From an uncultured Ilyobacter sp. (lineage in GTDB: Bacteria > Fusobacteriota > Fusobacteriia > Fusobacteriales > Fusobacteriaceae): DNA of 64,000 nt. The position numbers were made by a program, and so were the translations under genes. The notes beneath the pieces are model-generated. The model ran no database searches. It worked only from the letters and a program-made list of their open reading frames with translations, and was not told the DNA's origin. The stretch covers positions 310,001-374,000 of the forward strand of contig NZ_OY764866.1 in the NCBI RefSeq assembly GCF_963668515.1, given 5' to 3'. This document shows, one piece after another, positions 17,742 through 25,767 of this stretch. Positions within the stretch are counted from its first letter, which is position 1; every line of letters begins with the position of its first letter.

Positions 17742-18917
17742 ATGAAAATTAATACAGATTTACTTCATGCACAACAAAAACATGACCCGGTAACAGGTTC
17801 TCATGTGAGTCCGTTATATCAAACTTCTACATTTGTACTTCCAAATTTTGACGAAGCTGTAAGATTAAATCAGAATATTGATCAAGGATTTGTATATAGT
17901 AGATTTGGAAACCCAACAGTTGACGAATTTGAAAGAAAGGTGGCTCATTTAGAACATGCAGAAGCGGCCGTAGCATCTGCTTCAGGTTTAGGAGCGATAA
18001 CACTAGCCGTAATGTCATTAGTAAAGACCGGAGATCATGTTATTTTTGGTGATGTTATTTATGGATGTACATTTGCCTTATTTACAAAAATATTACCATC
18101 TCTTGGTGTCGCATATACTATTGTAGATACAACAAACCCTGAGGCTATAGAAGCAGCAATTAAGCCTAATACCGTACTTGTATATGTAGAAACACCAGCA
18201 AATCCAACTCTTAAAATAAGTGATATAGAAGCTGTTTCAAAAGTAACGAAAAAACATGAAGACGTAAAGCTTGTTGTGGATAGTACATTTGCATCGCCAT
18301 ATCTACAAAATCCAATTGTTTTAGGTGCTGATATGGTTGTACACAGTGCAACAAAATATCTTTGTGGACATGGAACGGTAACTGCAGGAGTTCTTGCAGG
18401 AAGTAAAGAATTAATTGATAGAGCTAAAATGCCGTATCTTCAGTGTTTTGGATCTGTTTTGGATCCATTTGCAGCATGGACAATTATGCAAGGGATGAAA
18501 ACGTTGGGTGTTAGAATGGAAAAACATTGCTCTAATGCAATGAAAGTTGCTGAATTCCTTGATAATCACCCAATGGTGGACAAGGTATACTATCCAGGTT
18601 TACCGTCCCATGAAAGTCATGAGACTGCTAAAAAACAAATGAAAGATTTTGGAGCAATGATGAGTGTTGATATAAAAGGTGGAATTGATTCATGTAGAAC
18701 CGTAATGAATTCAGTAAAAGTATTTAGTCTTGCAACAAGTCTTGGAAATGTAGATTCATTAATTCAACATTCTCCAACTATGAGTCACTTTGACATGACT
18801 CTAGAAGAAAGATGCAAAGTTAATATCTTTGATGGTCAAGTACGAATTTCAGTAGGAATTGAAGATGTTGAAGATTTAATAGAAGATTTGGATCAAGCAC
18901 TTAAATCTATTAAATAA
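17742..18917 (+). CDS. methionine gamma-lyase-type PLP enzyme
   Basis: A 391-residue Cys/Met-metabolism PLP enzyme. The PLP lysine is K205 in HSATKYLCGHG. The tyrosine-cysteine pair of methionine gamma-lyases is seen as Y107-G-C109-T, and SRFGNPTVDEFE marks the N-terminal cofactor phosphate loop. Family members cleave the gamma or beta bond of sulfur amino acids to give a 2-oxo acid, ammonia and a thiol; 2-oxobutyrate then feeds fermentation. AAAAGGAG precedes the ATG. As last gene of the island it may act on the amino acid released by the hydrolases. Its TAA stop lies exactly at the boundary of the repeat beginning at 18915, so the native C-terminus may have been altered by insertion. Confidence 0.88.
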   Translation: MKINTDLLHAQQKHDPVTGSHVSPLYQTSTFVLPNFDEAVRLNQNIDQGFVYSRFGNPTVDEFERKVAHLEHAEAAVASASGLGAITLAVMSLVKTGDHVIFGDVIYGCTFALFTKILPSLGVAYTIVDTTNPEAIEAAIKPNTVLVYVETPANPTLKISDIEAVSKVTKKHEDVKLVVDSTFASPYLQNPIVLGADMVVHSATKYLCGHGTVTAGVLAGSKELIDRAKMPYLQCFGSVLDPFAAWTIMQGMKTLGVRMEKHCSNAMKVAEFLDNHPMVDKVYYPGLPSHESHETAKKQMKDFGAMMSVDIKGGIDSCRTVMNSVKVFSLATSLGNVDSLIQHSPTMSHFDMTLEERCKVNIFDGQVRISVGIEDVEDLIEDLDQALKSIK

Positions 18918-19492
18918 CCTAAGTTGCTACCTTTATTAAATTAAAGTATTGAATTTATCGGGATTCGTTACTTTTCTCTTGAAAGAAGTTTAGGGAAACT
19001 CTGAAAAAATTTTCCAGAGTCGAGAGATATGGTCACAGAAATCTGTTCCTTATCTCTCAGAAAAGTTCAAGCCTGTGAAAAATCAGCTAAATAACCTTGA
19101 AAATCCAATAGCAATAAGGAAACTCAGAAAACAAGTTTCTGAGAACCAGAAAATATACTCGTATCACTCGTTATTTTTTGGCTACTCGCTGCGCTCAGAC
19201 AGTCGATTTTTTCTAAGGATTTCACTGCGGTTATTCTTAACGCTGATTTTATCAATGGCAAGGGAAAAGGGATAAAAAAACTCTCGCAAAAGAACGCATA
19301 TATAGTTTGGTTTTAACTTTGTAAAACTCCTGCTTTTTCTCTGCGTCCTCTGTGACCAAAAGGTTTTTTTATTATTCGTGTTAATTTCCCTATCTTTTAT
19401 TAGTGTCCATTCGTGACAAAATCTTTTGATTCTGATATTCAGATAAATTTAGTAATTTATAATAATTTTTTTTAAGTAACAACTTGGGTTAA
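18915..19492. repeat. dispersed repeat, copy 1, with terminal inverted repeats
   Basis: The 578-base unit begins TAACCTAAGTTGCTAC and ends with GTAACAACTTGGGTTAA, which are inverted repeats of each other. Its interior matches, in reverse orientation, the unit at 60552-61002: shared blocks include the TATCGGGATTCGTTACTTTT region, CAATGGCAAGGGAAAAG, CTGCGTCCTCTGTG and CCATTCGTGACAAAATCTTT. It is about 127 bases longer than copy 2 because of two interior segments. It has no transposase and no credible gene; the short frame at 19075-19275 is part of the repeat. It looks like a non-autonomous, MITE-like element. Confidence 0.85.
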
Positions 19493-19631
19493 TTTATGGA
19501 AAGTTTCATCTGCAATCGAAGGCAATTTTTAGAATCTAAAAATAAGCTTATAAAATTTATAAAAAATTAAAAAGGAAAAATAAATTTTATAGGAATATAG
19601 CTTATAGATTCTCCCGTAAAAACCCCTTTTG

Positions 19632-19668
19632 AAAAGCTGATGTACCCCTACATCAGCTTTTTCTATTT
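19632..19668 (+). terminator. rho-independent terminator
   Basis: AAAAGCTGATGTA at 19632 and TACATCAGCTTTTT form a perfect stem around CCCC, followed by CTATTT. It insulates the following gene from the catabolic island and repeat. Confidence 0.85.
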
Positions 19669-19669
19669 A

Positions 19670-19697
19670 TTGACACATGTTGTTTTTTTCTATAAAA
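19670..19697 (+). promoter_or_regulatory. sigma-70 type promoter of the RNA methyltransferase gene
   Basis: TTGACA at 19670 and TATAAAA at 19691 with a 15-base spacer, just after the terminator and about 40 bases before the ATG. Confidence 0.7.
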
Positions 19698-19732
19698 TGA
19701 GGAGAAAATTAAATTTGAGAAGGAGTTTTATT

Positions 19733-20884
19733 ATGGATACAATAACCTTGATAGCATCAGCTGCAATGGGAATAGAAAGTATAGTGGCCCAGGAAGTAAA
19801 AGATCTTGGATTTAAGAATGTACAAACCTTTAATGGGAGAGTTGAATTTGATGGCAAAATAGATGATATTCCAAAGGCAAATATATGGCTGAGATGTGCA
19901 GACAGGGTATTTTTAAAAATGGGAGAATTCGAGGCATTTACTTTTGAACAGCTTTTTGAGAATGTAAAAAAACTCAACTGGGATGAGATTTTACCAGAAA
20001 AGGGAGAATTTCCTGTGAGCTGGGTAAGTTCCGTTAACAGCAAGCTTTATTCAAAATCGGATATTCAGAGGATAACTAAAAAAGCTATAGTGGAAAAAAT
20101 GAAAGAAAAATATAAAAAAGATTATTTTAGCGAAGATGGAGCAGTTTATAAAATAAAGGTACAGGGAAATAAAGACAAATTCATAGTCATGATGGACACA
20201 AGCGGCGAGGGCCTCCATAAGAGAGGATATAGAGCGGAGATAAATCAAGCTCCTATGAAAGAAACCCTTGCAGCTGCCCTTGTAAAGATATCTAGATGGA
20301 AGGGTGGAGAACTCTCTCTTTTAGACCCCATGTGTGGGACAGGTACAATTCCTATAGAGGCGGCAATGATAGCGAGAAATATAGCGCCAGGATCAAATAG
20401 AAAATTTGTTTCGGAAGAGTGGGATATTATTGAAAAAAACAGATGGATAGATGTAAGGGACGAAGCCTACTCGTGTGAAGATCACGATAAGGAAGTGAGG
20501 ATATATGGATCGGATATAGATGAAGAGGCCATAGAAACGGCTAAAAGGAATTCAGTTTTGGCAGGTATAGAGGATGATATTTTATTTGAAAAAAAACACC
20601 TTTTAGAAATTGAATCACCTTCAGAATACGGATCAATAATAACAAATCCCCCTTATGGGGAGAGACTTCTAGATGACAAATCAGTAAATAAACTGTATGG
20701 AATACTAGGGGATGTATGCAGAATGAGGTTTCCTAAATGGTCATATTATGTAATAACTTCCTATGAACAATTTGAGAGAGCTTTTGAGAAGAAATCCACA
20801 AAAAATAGAAAACTTTATAATGGTGGAATAAAATGTTATTTATATCAGTATTTTGGAGCTAGACCCCCTAAAAAAAACATTTAA
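19733..20884 (+). CDS. THUMP-domain class I RNA methyltransferase (RlmL/YpsC-like)
   Basis: A 383-residue SAM-dependent methyltransferase. The N-terminal third is a ferredoxin-like plus THUMP RNA-binding region (to about residue 160). Then comes the Rossmann fold with DPMCGTGTIPIEAAMIARN, a GSDIDEEAIETAKRNS segment and the catalytic NPPYGERL motif typical of N2-guanine methyltransferases of 23S rRNA. I chose the ATG at 19733, preceded by AGAAGGAG. A longer frame begins at 19640 but lies within the terminator and promoter. It is a single-gene unit closed by a terminator at 20991. Confidence 0.9.
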   Translation: MDTITLIASAAMGIESIVAQEVKDLGFKNVQTFNGRVEFDGKIDDIPKANIWLRCADRVFLKMGEFEAFTFEQLFENVKKLNWDEILPEKGEFPVSWVSSVNSKLYSKSDIQRITKKAIVEKMKEKYKKDYFSEDGAVYKIKVQGNKDKFIVMMDTSGEGLHKRGYRAEINQAPMKETLAAALVKISRWKGGELSLLDPMCGTGTIPIEAAMIARNIAPGSNRKFVSEEWDIIEKNRWIDVRDEAYSCEDHDKEVRIYGSDIDEEAIETAKRNSVLAGIEDDILFEKKHLLEIESPSEYGSIITNPPYGERLLDDKSVNKLYGILGDVCRMRFPKWSYYVITSYEQFERAFEKKSTKNRKLYNGGIKCYLYQYFGARPPKKNI

Positions 20885-20990
20885 GTTTTATAGAGTTTAA
20901 AGATATTTCATTTATGGCAAAAATTTTATATAGTTTAGATTTAAAGGGAAATGCCGGAGCATAGCCTTATATAAATATTAAATTTTAGAG

Positions 20991-21030
20991 GAAAGAAGCT
21001 TTTAAAGCTTCTTTCTTTTGCTATTTTTAT
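20991..21030 (+). terminator. rho-independent terminator
   Basis: GAAAGAAGCTTT at 20991 pairs with AAGCTTCTTTC ending at 21014, followed by TTTTGCTATTTTT. It ends the RNA methyltransferase unit. Confidence 0.85.
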
Positions 21031-21114
21031 AGGGGCTTTTACTTTTAAATTGATTTAAAGTGTGTTAATATATTAAGATGAATACCATATAAAAAGTGGC
21101 AGGTGAAGTAGGAA

Positions 21115-21888
21115 ATGAAGGTTATTTCGATTTTAAACCAAAAAGGTGGAGTAGCAAAAACAACTTCGGCTCAGAACATAAGCTTCGGGCTCAAGAAATT
21201 AGGGAAAAAAGTACTTCTAATTGATTTTGATCCTCAGGGAAACTTGACCTCGGGGGTGGGAATTGATAAAAGAGGACTTGAATACACCATTTATGATCTG
21301 ATGAAAGACAGGGCATTTGGACTACAGAATTTAGGTTTAAGCGATGTAATGATTAACAAAGAAGGGGTAGATGTACTTCCGACAAACATCAAAATGTCCA
21401 AAGTTAACTTAGAGCTAGGCGGAGTTCCAGGAAGAGAAAATCTACTTAAGGAGATACTAAAAGAGGTCTATGGGTATGACTATGTTATCATTGATTGCCC
21501 TCCGAGTCTTGACAACCTTACATTCAATGCTCTTATTGCATCTCAAAAAGTGTATATACCGGTTCAAACTGAATTTTATGCATTAGAAGGAATTGTGGAG
21601 CTCATGGACACCATAGATCTAATCACTCAAAGAATGAACGAAGAACTAGAAATAGGTGGAGTATTCGCAACAATGGTAGATGGTAGAATAAAACTTCATA
21701 ACGAGGTTATTGACCAACTAAAGGAATTTTTTGGTGAAAGAATGTTTAATACAACAATTAGAAGAAATGTGAAAGTAACAGAGGCTTCTTCCTATGGAGC
21801 AAGCATATTTGACTATGCATCTAGAAGTAATGGTGCAAAAGACTACCTTGGTCTATGTAAGGAAATTCTTAAAAGAGAGGAAAGTTAG
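21115..21888 (+). CDS. parA: ParA/Soj chromosome-partition ATPase
   Basis: A 257-residue deviant Walker A ATPase: KGGVAKTT at residues 10-17, DFDPQGNLTSG (switch I region), and VIIDCPPSLDNLTFNAL as Walker B. It binds DNA as an ATP dimer and moves ParB-parS complexes. The ATG at 21115 follows GGTGAAGTAGG. The next gene, parB, starts one base after its stop, the usual parAB arrangement. No oriC neighbours (gidA, rsmG, rnpA) are in view. Confidence 0.95.
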   Translation: MKVISILNQKGGVAKTTSAQNISFGLKKLGKKVLLIDFDPQGNLTSGVGIDKRGLEYTIYDLMKDRAFGLQNLGLSDVMINKEGVDVLPTNIKMSKVNLELGGVPGRENLLKEILKEVYGYDYVIIDCPPSLDNLTFNALIASQKVYIPVQTEFYALEGIVELMDTIDLITQRMNEELEIGGVFATMVDGRIKLHNEVIDQLKEFFGERMFNTTIRRNVKVTEASSYGASIFDYASRSNGAKDYLGLCKEILKREES

Positions 21889-21889
21889 T

Positions 21890-22771
21890 ATGGTTGCTAA
21901 TAGATTGGGGAATAATCCTCTTCTTAACAGGGAGAAAAAAAAAGAAAACTTTGAAGAAAAGAAAGAGCAGATAATAAAACAGTACGGGCGTCTTGTTCAT
22001 ATGCAGCCAAAGCTTATAGAAGAGATAGATTTTGAAGATGTTACTTTTATAAATAGGCTGGCCCTGACATCTGAGGACCTAGAACTAGAAGAGCTAAAAG
22101 AGAGTATATCTAAAATAGGACTTCTGAATATCATATACCTACAGGAAAGAGAAAAAGGCAAATACAGACTTGTAAGCGGACTGAGAAGGGCTAGAGCAAT
22201 AAGTGAAATATATAGTGATGGAGGTTCGGTAAAAGGCAAGGACAGAGTTGTTATTTTTGATAAAGAAACTCCCTACGAGCTCTTAGATTCTGTATCTGTC
22301 GATGAAAATATCCAGAGAAAAAATTTGAGTATTTTAGAGCAGTCTTATAAATTTAATAGAGAAGCCGCTAAAAAAGACAAAAAAATAGAAGAAATTTTAA
22401 AAGAATACCATATAAGCAAAAAGACTTTTTACAGAATAAAAAACGCAATAACTTATCCAAAAGAAATTACTGAAATAATAGAGGATTTGGGAGCCGATAA
22501 GGCTGAAATTTTAAATAAGCTGGTAATTATTTTAAGAGATAAGAGGGATGCTGCCCAGGTAGTTGCCGACTATAAAGATCTAAACAGAGATGAGCTTAGA
22601 AACCTCTTAAAAGAGGTCAAAAAGGTCGATAAATCTGAGAAGGTTATAATTAAGTACAGTACCAACGGTTTTAATTTTTCTGTAAAGAAAAAAGTTCCTG
22701 ATGAAGTTAAAAAGTATTTTGAAAAACTGAAAGAATTTATAGAAAATGACGACTATAGATTTTTAAAGTAA
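21890..22771 (+). CDS. parB: ParB/Spo0J-family partition protein
   Basis: A 293-residue ParB. The CTP-binding N-terminal domain carries LVSGLRRARA (GxxR box) and ENIQRKNLS (ParB box 2); a helix-turn-helix follows (EILKEYHISKKTFYRIKNAI, about residues 165-185), then a helical C-terminus. I chose the ATG at 21890, with GAGAGGAAAG upstream; the frame is open further back into parA (21794), which would be a large overlap. It should bind parS; I could not find a classical parS palindrome in this window. Confidence 0.92.
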   Translation: MVANRLGNNPLLNREKKKENFEEKKEQIIKQYGRLVHMQPKLIEEIDFEDVTFINRLALTSEDLELEELKESISKIGLLNIIYLQEREKGKYRLVSGLRRARAISEIYSDGGSVKGKDRVVIFDKETPYELLDSVSVDENIQRKNLSILEQSYKFNREAAKKDKKIEEILKEYHISKKTFYRIKNAITYPKEITEIIEDLGADKAEILNKLVIILRDKRDAAQVVADYKDLNRDELRNLLKEVKKVDKSEKVIIKYSTNGFNFSVKKKVPDEVKKYFEKLKEFIENDDYRFLK

Positions 22772-22784
22772 TAGAGGTGATCTC

Positions 22785-23144
22785 ATGTCCGTTGTTCATT
22801 TTGTTCCAAAGGGAAATCTTAATCCTATTTTTGGTGTAAGATTATGTCCTGCCTTCCATAAGTTACTCGACATCATAGATGATAAAAGGGGAGAAACCTT
22901 TATAAAAAAATCTCTTAACATTCAAAAAGAGAGAGCGATAAAATTTAAAGGGTTTACAGATAAGATGGGCAAAAGCGGGACAATAGTTGTAGTTTATGAT
23001 TATTTTAACGGCAGTGAAAATCCAAAGCTCGTTGTTCCTGAAACATCTGATGGGTATTTTGATTTTAAAATTTATGACGTGGATTATAATAAGGAAGTAG
23101 ATATAGAAAACCTTATTGAAAAAATAAAGAGGCTTAGTGTATAA
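22785..23144 (+). CDS. hypothetical protein cotranscribed with parAB
   Basis: A 119-residue protein that I do not recognise. It starts MSVVHFVPKGNLNPIFG after an AGAGGTGAT ribosome site, 13 bases after parB, and is followed directly by a terminator, so it is the third gene of the parAB transcript. It is a mixed alpha/beta sequence with IVVVYDYFNGSENPKLVVPE and a helical end; there is no membrane segment or signal. The position suggests a partition accessory role, but nothing in the sequence proves it. Confidence 0.7.
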   Translation: MSVVHFVPKGNLNPIFGVRLCPAFHKLLDIIDDKRGETFIKKSLNIQKERAIKFKGFTDKMGKSGTIVVVYDYFNGSENPKLVVPETSDGYFDFKIYDVDYNKEVDIENLIEKIKRLSV

Positions 23145-23147
23145 TGT

Positions 23148-23176
23148 ATACCGGTCTATAGGGGCCGGTATTTTTA
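23148..23176 (+). terminator. rho-independent terminator of the parAB unit
   Basis: ATACCGG at 23148 pairs with CCGGTAT ending at 23171, followed by a T-run. Confidence 0.85.
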
Positions 23177-23320
23177 TATGTCAAGAGTAAATTATAATTT
23201 AAAGAGGATGGCAATTTTAAAAATGAGCTTATTAAGTTTTCATCTACAACTAAATTAATTATAGTTTGTAATCACTTAAAAATTAGAAAAAATATTTTTA
23301 TTTTATAGAAGGGAGAATAC

Positions 23321-23965
23321 GTGAAATACAATGACTTTAAAGATATAGGACTTGAGGTAGTGTTGAAAGTCTTAAAAAAAATAGATGATGAAATAAGAAA
23401 GTACAGGGAACTCGAAGATTATGAGGGTGTGAATACTCTAGAAAAAGAAGTACTTCCTAAATATGAAAAACTCTATGGAGCTTTTTCTACAGATCCAGGT
23501 GAAAATATAAAGGATTATGATTTTGAAAGTATAGAAAAATATATTTATGAAATTATGAAAGAGAATGATCTTTCAGAGGACTTTATCAATTCTGAAATTC
23601 TAAAAAGGAAAAAGTATAGGGGAAACTCTGGATCTGAAGCAGTTGAAAATCTCTACAAGTATGAGCTGGCAGAATTAGGGAAAAAAAAGTCCATTCTTTT
23701 GCAGGAAGCCAATGAAATTTTGGATAAAGAATTAAAACTTGAAACTGAACTGTCTGAGGCTATTCAAGAAGATGAACAGATGCAAATATTGACGAAGCTT
23801 CCTGAGATAAGAAGTTCGTACAATAAATTATCCGAGAAGATAATGAAACTACACGATAAAATGGTTAAAATAAATGAAAAACTTGAAAAAAAATGGTCTA
23901 TTGAAATTTTTGGAACAATTTCTAAAGATGAACTTTTAAAAGCTTATAAAGACGTTATAAAGTAA
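23321..23965 (+). CDS. hypothetical helical/coiled-coil protein
   Basis: A 214-residue, highly charged and almost entirely helical protein starting at a GTG (23321) after GAAGGGAG. Heptad-like stretches occur at about residues 115-195 (YELAELGKKKSILLQEANEI, IMKLHDKMVKINEKLEKKW). There is no signal or membrane segment. I do not recognise the family. It precedes a membrane-anchored cyclophilin by 41 bases with no terminator between, so they probably share a transcript. Confidence 0.65.
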   Translation: MKYNDFKDIGLEVVLKVLKKIDDEIRKYRELEDYEGVNTLEKEVLPKYEKLYGAFSTDPGENIKDYDFESIEKYIYEIMKENDLSEDFINSEILKRKKYRGNSGSEAVENLYKYELAELGKKKSILLQEANEILDKELKLETELSEAIQEDEQMQILTKLPEIRSSYNKLSEKIMKLHDKMVKINEKLEKKWSIEIFGTISKDELLKAYKDVIK

Positions 23966-24006
23966 TTTAAAAAATTTATCATATATGATAGAATGGAGAT
24001 GGTTAG

Positions 24007-24654
24007 GTGTTTAAATGGATAGTATTAGCCATGTTAATAACTGTGGCGGTTTATAGTTTTAGAAATAAAGGACTTTTAGGAAAAGTCGTCCAATTCGATC
24101 AGGAGGTAGAAATAGTGGAAAACATTAACTTACAAGCTTGTATAAAAACAGATAAGGGAGATATCAACATTAAACTCTTCCCTCAAGTAACTCCGGTGAC
24201 AGTTTTAAATTTTGTAAATTTATCTAAAAGAGGTTATTACGATGGTCTGAAATTTCATAGAGTTATAAATGACTTTATGGTACAAGGTGGAGACCCTACT
24301 GGTACCGGTTCAGGAGGTCCTGGATACAACTTTAGAGATGAATTTAAAGAGGGCGTAGTTTTTGATAAAAAGGGAATTCTTGCCATGGCAAATGCAGGTC
24401 CTAACACAAACGGATCACAGTTTTTCATCACCCACGTTGAAACACCTTGGTTGAATTATAAGCACAGTATTTTCGGTGAACTAGTCAGCGAAGAGGATCA
24501 AAAAGTTGTAGATGCTATAACTCAAGGAGATAAAATAAAAACTATAGTCATAACAGGAGATGTAGAAGAGTATATTGAGAAAAATAAGGAAACTTTAAAT
24601 CAACTCAATGAAACACTAGAAAGAACTTTTCCTGATCTTCCTAAATATTATTAA
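24007..24654 (+). CDS. membrane-anchored cyclophilin-type peptidyl-prolyl isomerase
   Basis: A 215-residue protein with an N-terminal membrane anchor (KWIVLAMLITVAVYSF) followed by a cyclophilin domain from about residue 42. Family motifs are present: FHRVINDFMVQGGDPTGTGSGGPG, the FRDE segment, MANAGPNTNGSQFFI and KHSIFGE. It should catalyse prolyl cis/trans isomerisation outside the membrane, helping exported proteins fold. The start is a GTG at 24007, with GGAG 8 bases upstream. A paralogue with a lipobox lies at 25768, so two exported cyclophilins sit 1.1 kb apart. Both carry a similar C-terminal extension ending FPNLKKYP or FPDLPKYY. Confidence 0.9.
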   Translation: MFKWIVLAMLITVAVYSFRNKGLLGKVVQFDQEVEIVENINLQACIKTDKGDINIKLFPQVTPVTVLNFVNLSKRGYYDGLKFHRVINDFMVQGGDPTGTGSGGPGYNFRDEFKEGVVFDKKGILAMANAGPNTNGSQFFITHVETPWLNYKHSIFGELVSEEDQKVVDAITQGDKIKTIVITGDVEEYIEKNKETLNQLNETLERTFPDLPKYY

Positions 24655-24661
24655 TAATTTG

Positions 24662-24690
24662 CCTCTCAGGAAATTTCCTGAGGGGTTTTT
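24662..24690 (+). terminator. rho-independent terminator
   Basis: CCTCTCAGGAA and TTCCTGAGGGG form the stem directly after the cyclophilin stop, with a following TTTTT. Confidence 0.85.
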
Positions 24691-24698
24691 ACATATTG

Positions 24699-24739
24699 AA
24701 AAAACCCCTTAGATTAGTAGTTTCTAGGGGGGTTTTTAT
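24699..24739. terminator. second, probably bidirectional terminator
   Basis: AAAACCCCTTAGA and TCTAGGGGGGTTTTT pair around a 9-base loop. T-runs exist on both strands, so it can also end the minus-strand GNAT gene. Confidence 0.75.
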
Positions 24740-24833
24740 TTTGAAAATTTATATCATAGTAAATTTAAATTAATTTATTACAGTAAGTTTACAGATTTAT
24801 TAAAGGTGATTTCAGAAAGACCAGAAAAAAGAG

Positions 24834-25319
24834 TTATAAAATAAGTTCCCAGTATCCTAGGTCTAGCCATTTTTCAAATTTGTATCCCACTTCCTTGAAA
24901 TGTGCTACTTTTTTGAATCCAAACTTTTCATGAAGACTGATGCTGGCATTGTTGGGAAGCACAATGGCACTTATTATAGTATGCAAGTTTTTTTTCTTTA
25001 ATTCTTTTAATAAAGAGCTAAAGAGTTTTGATCCAAGGCCGTTAGTTCTTACACCGTTTCGAATATATACCGAAAGTTCTGCAGAATGTCTGTAGGCACT
25101 TCTGAATCTCCACTGATTGAGATAGATATAACCTAGTATTTCAGAATTTTCTTCTAAGACAAGCCAGGGATAGTCTTTTGAAATATCTTTAATTCTATTT
25201 TTCATGTGATCTACAGAAAAAGGAGTTTCGTCACCCGTAAAGGCTGTATTTTCAACGTAATAGTTGTATATCTTTGCTATGCTCTCAGCATCTCTATCTT
25301 CAACGTATCTTATAATCAT
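24834..25319 (-). CDS. GNAT N-acetyltransferase, phosphinothricin/methionine sulfoximine acetyltransferase type
   Basis: A 161-residue GNAT protein starting MIIRYVEDRDAESIAKIYN. The Pat/YncA subgroup pattern is present: YYVENTAFTGDETPFS near residue 30, WLVLEENSEILGYIYLNQW, ELSVYIRNGVRTNGLGSKLF as the acetyl-CoA pyrophosphate loop, and a C-terminal GFKKVAHFKEVGYKFEKWLD. Relatives acetylate phosphinothricin or methionine sulfone/sulfoximine. The natural substrate here is unknown. It is a single gene transcribed against its neighbours. Confidence 0.85.
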   Translation of the reverse strand: MIIRYVEDRDAESIAKIYNYYVENTAFTGDETPFSVDHMKNRIKDISKDYPWLVLEENSEILGYIYLNQWRFRSAYRHSAELSVYIRNGVRTNGLGSKLFSSLLKELKKKNLHTIISAIVLPNNASISLHEKFGFKKVAHFKEVGYKFEKWLDLGYWELIL

Positions 25320-25767
25320 TATAAGTCCTCCCTAAAGGGTAATTATGGTTACAGTTTATATTTAAAATCATATGATTTTTATGCCACACAAGTTATAGAT
25401 ATAAAAAAGTAACAGAACTATTCTACCATTAAAAGAAATAAATAAAAAGTCCTCAGGTGGAAAATATGAAGCTAGGAGATATTTTTTTAGGCTGACTAAT
25501 TCATTATAAAAAACTTTAAGATAAATTTGCGTATCTATTATCTAATAATATTGGGAGCTTTTGGACTTGTAGTGGATGTAGATGGAGCCTATAATTTTTT
25601 AGTTGAGGAACTATAAAAATTAAATCTTTAATAAATAGTGGAGTTTAAAACTTTTTTTTAGACATTTTCGTCTAAAAATCGTAGATTTATTAAAAAAATT
25701 TATATTTATTATGAAATGTTGTATAATAAATTAAAATCAAAGGAGTTTAAGGGAGGAAAAGTACGAG
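25320..25767. other. intergenic region between GNAT and cyclophilin genes
   Basis: These 448 bases hold both promoters of the divergent genes. A likely plus-strand -10, TGTATAATAAA, is at about 25727-25737, about 30 bases before the cyclophilin start. A 29-codon frame ending at 25616 (text GAFGLVVDVDGAYNFLVEEL) reads like protein but has no start or ribosome site; it may be a gene remnant. Confidence 0.45.

Noticed and set aside
10683..18917. Calling the island a full ectoine degradation operon
   Set aside because: eutB, eutC, doeC, doeD and enuR are missing, so only a DoeA-like hydrolysis step is supportable.
19075..19275. 66-codon open frame
   Set aside because: It lies entirely within the dispersed repeat, shows no ribosome site and is broken in the second copy.
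21115..23176. Search for a parS centromere near parAB
   Set aside because: No classical TGTTTCACGTGAAACA-like palindrome was found in or near the operon.
25530..25616. 29-codon frame LRIYYLIILGAFGLVVDVDG
   Set aside because: Only a TTG start, no ribosome site and no neighbours to support it.
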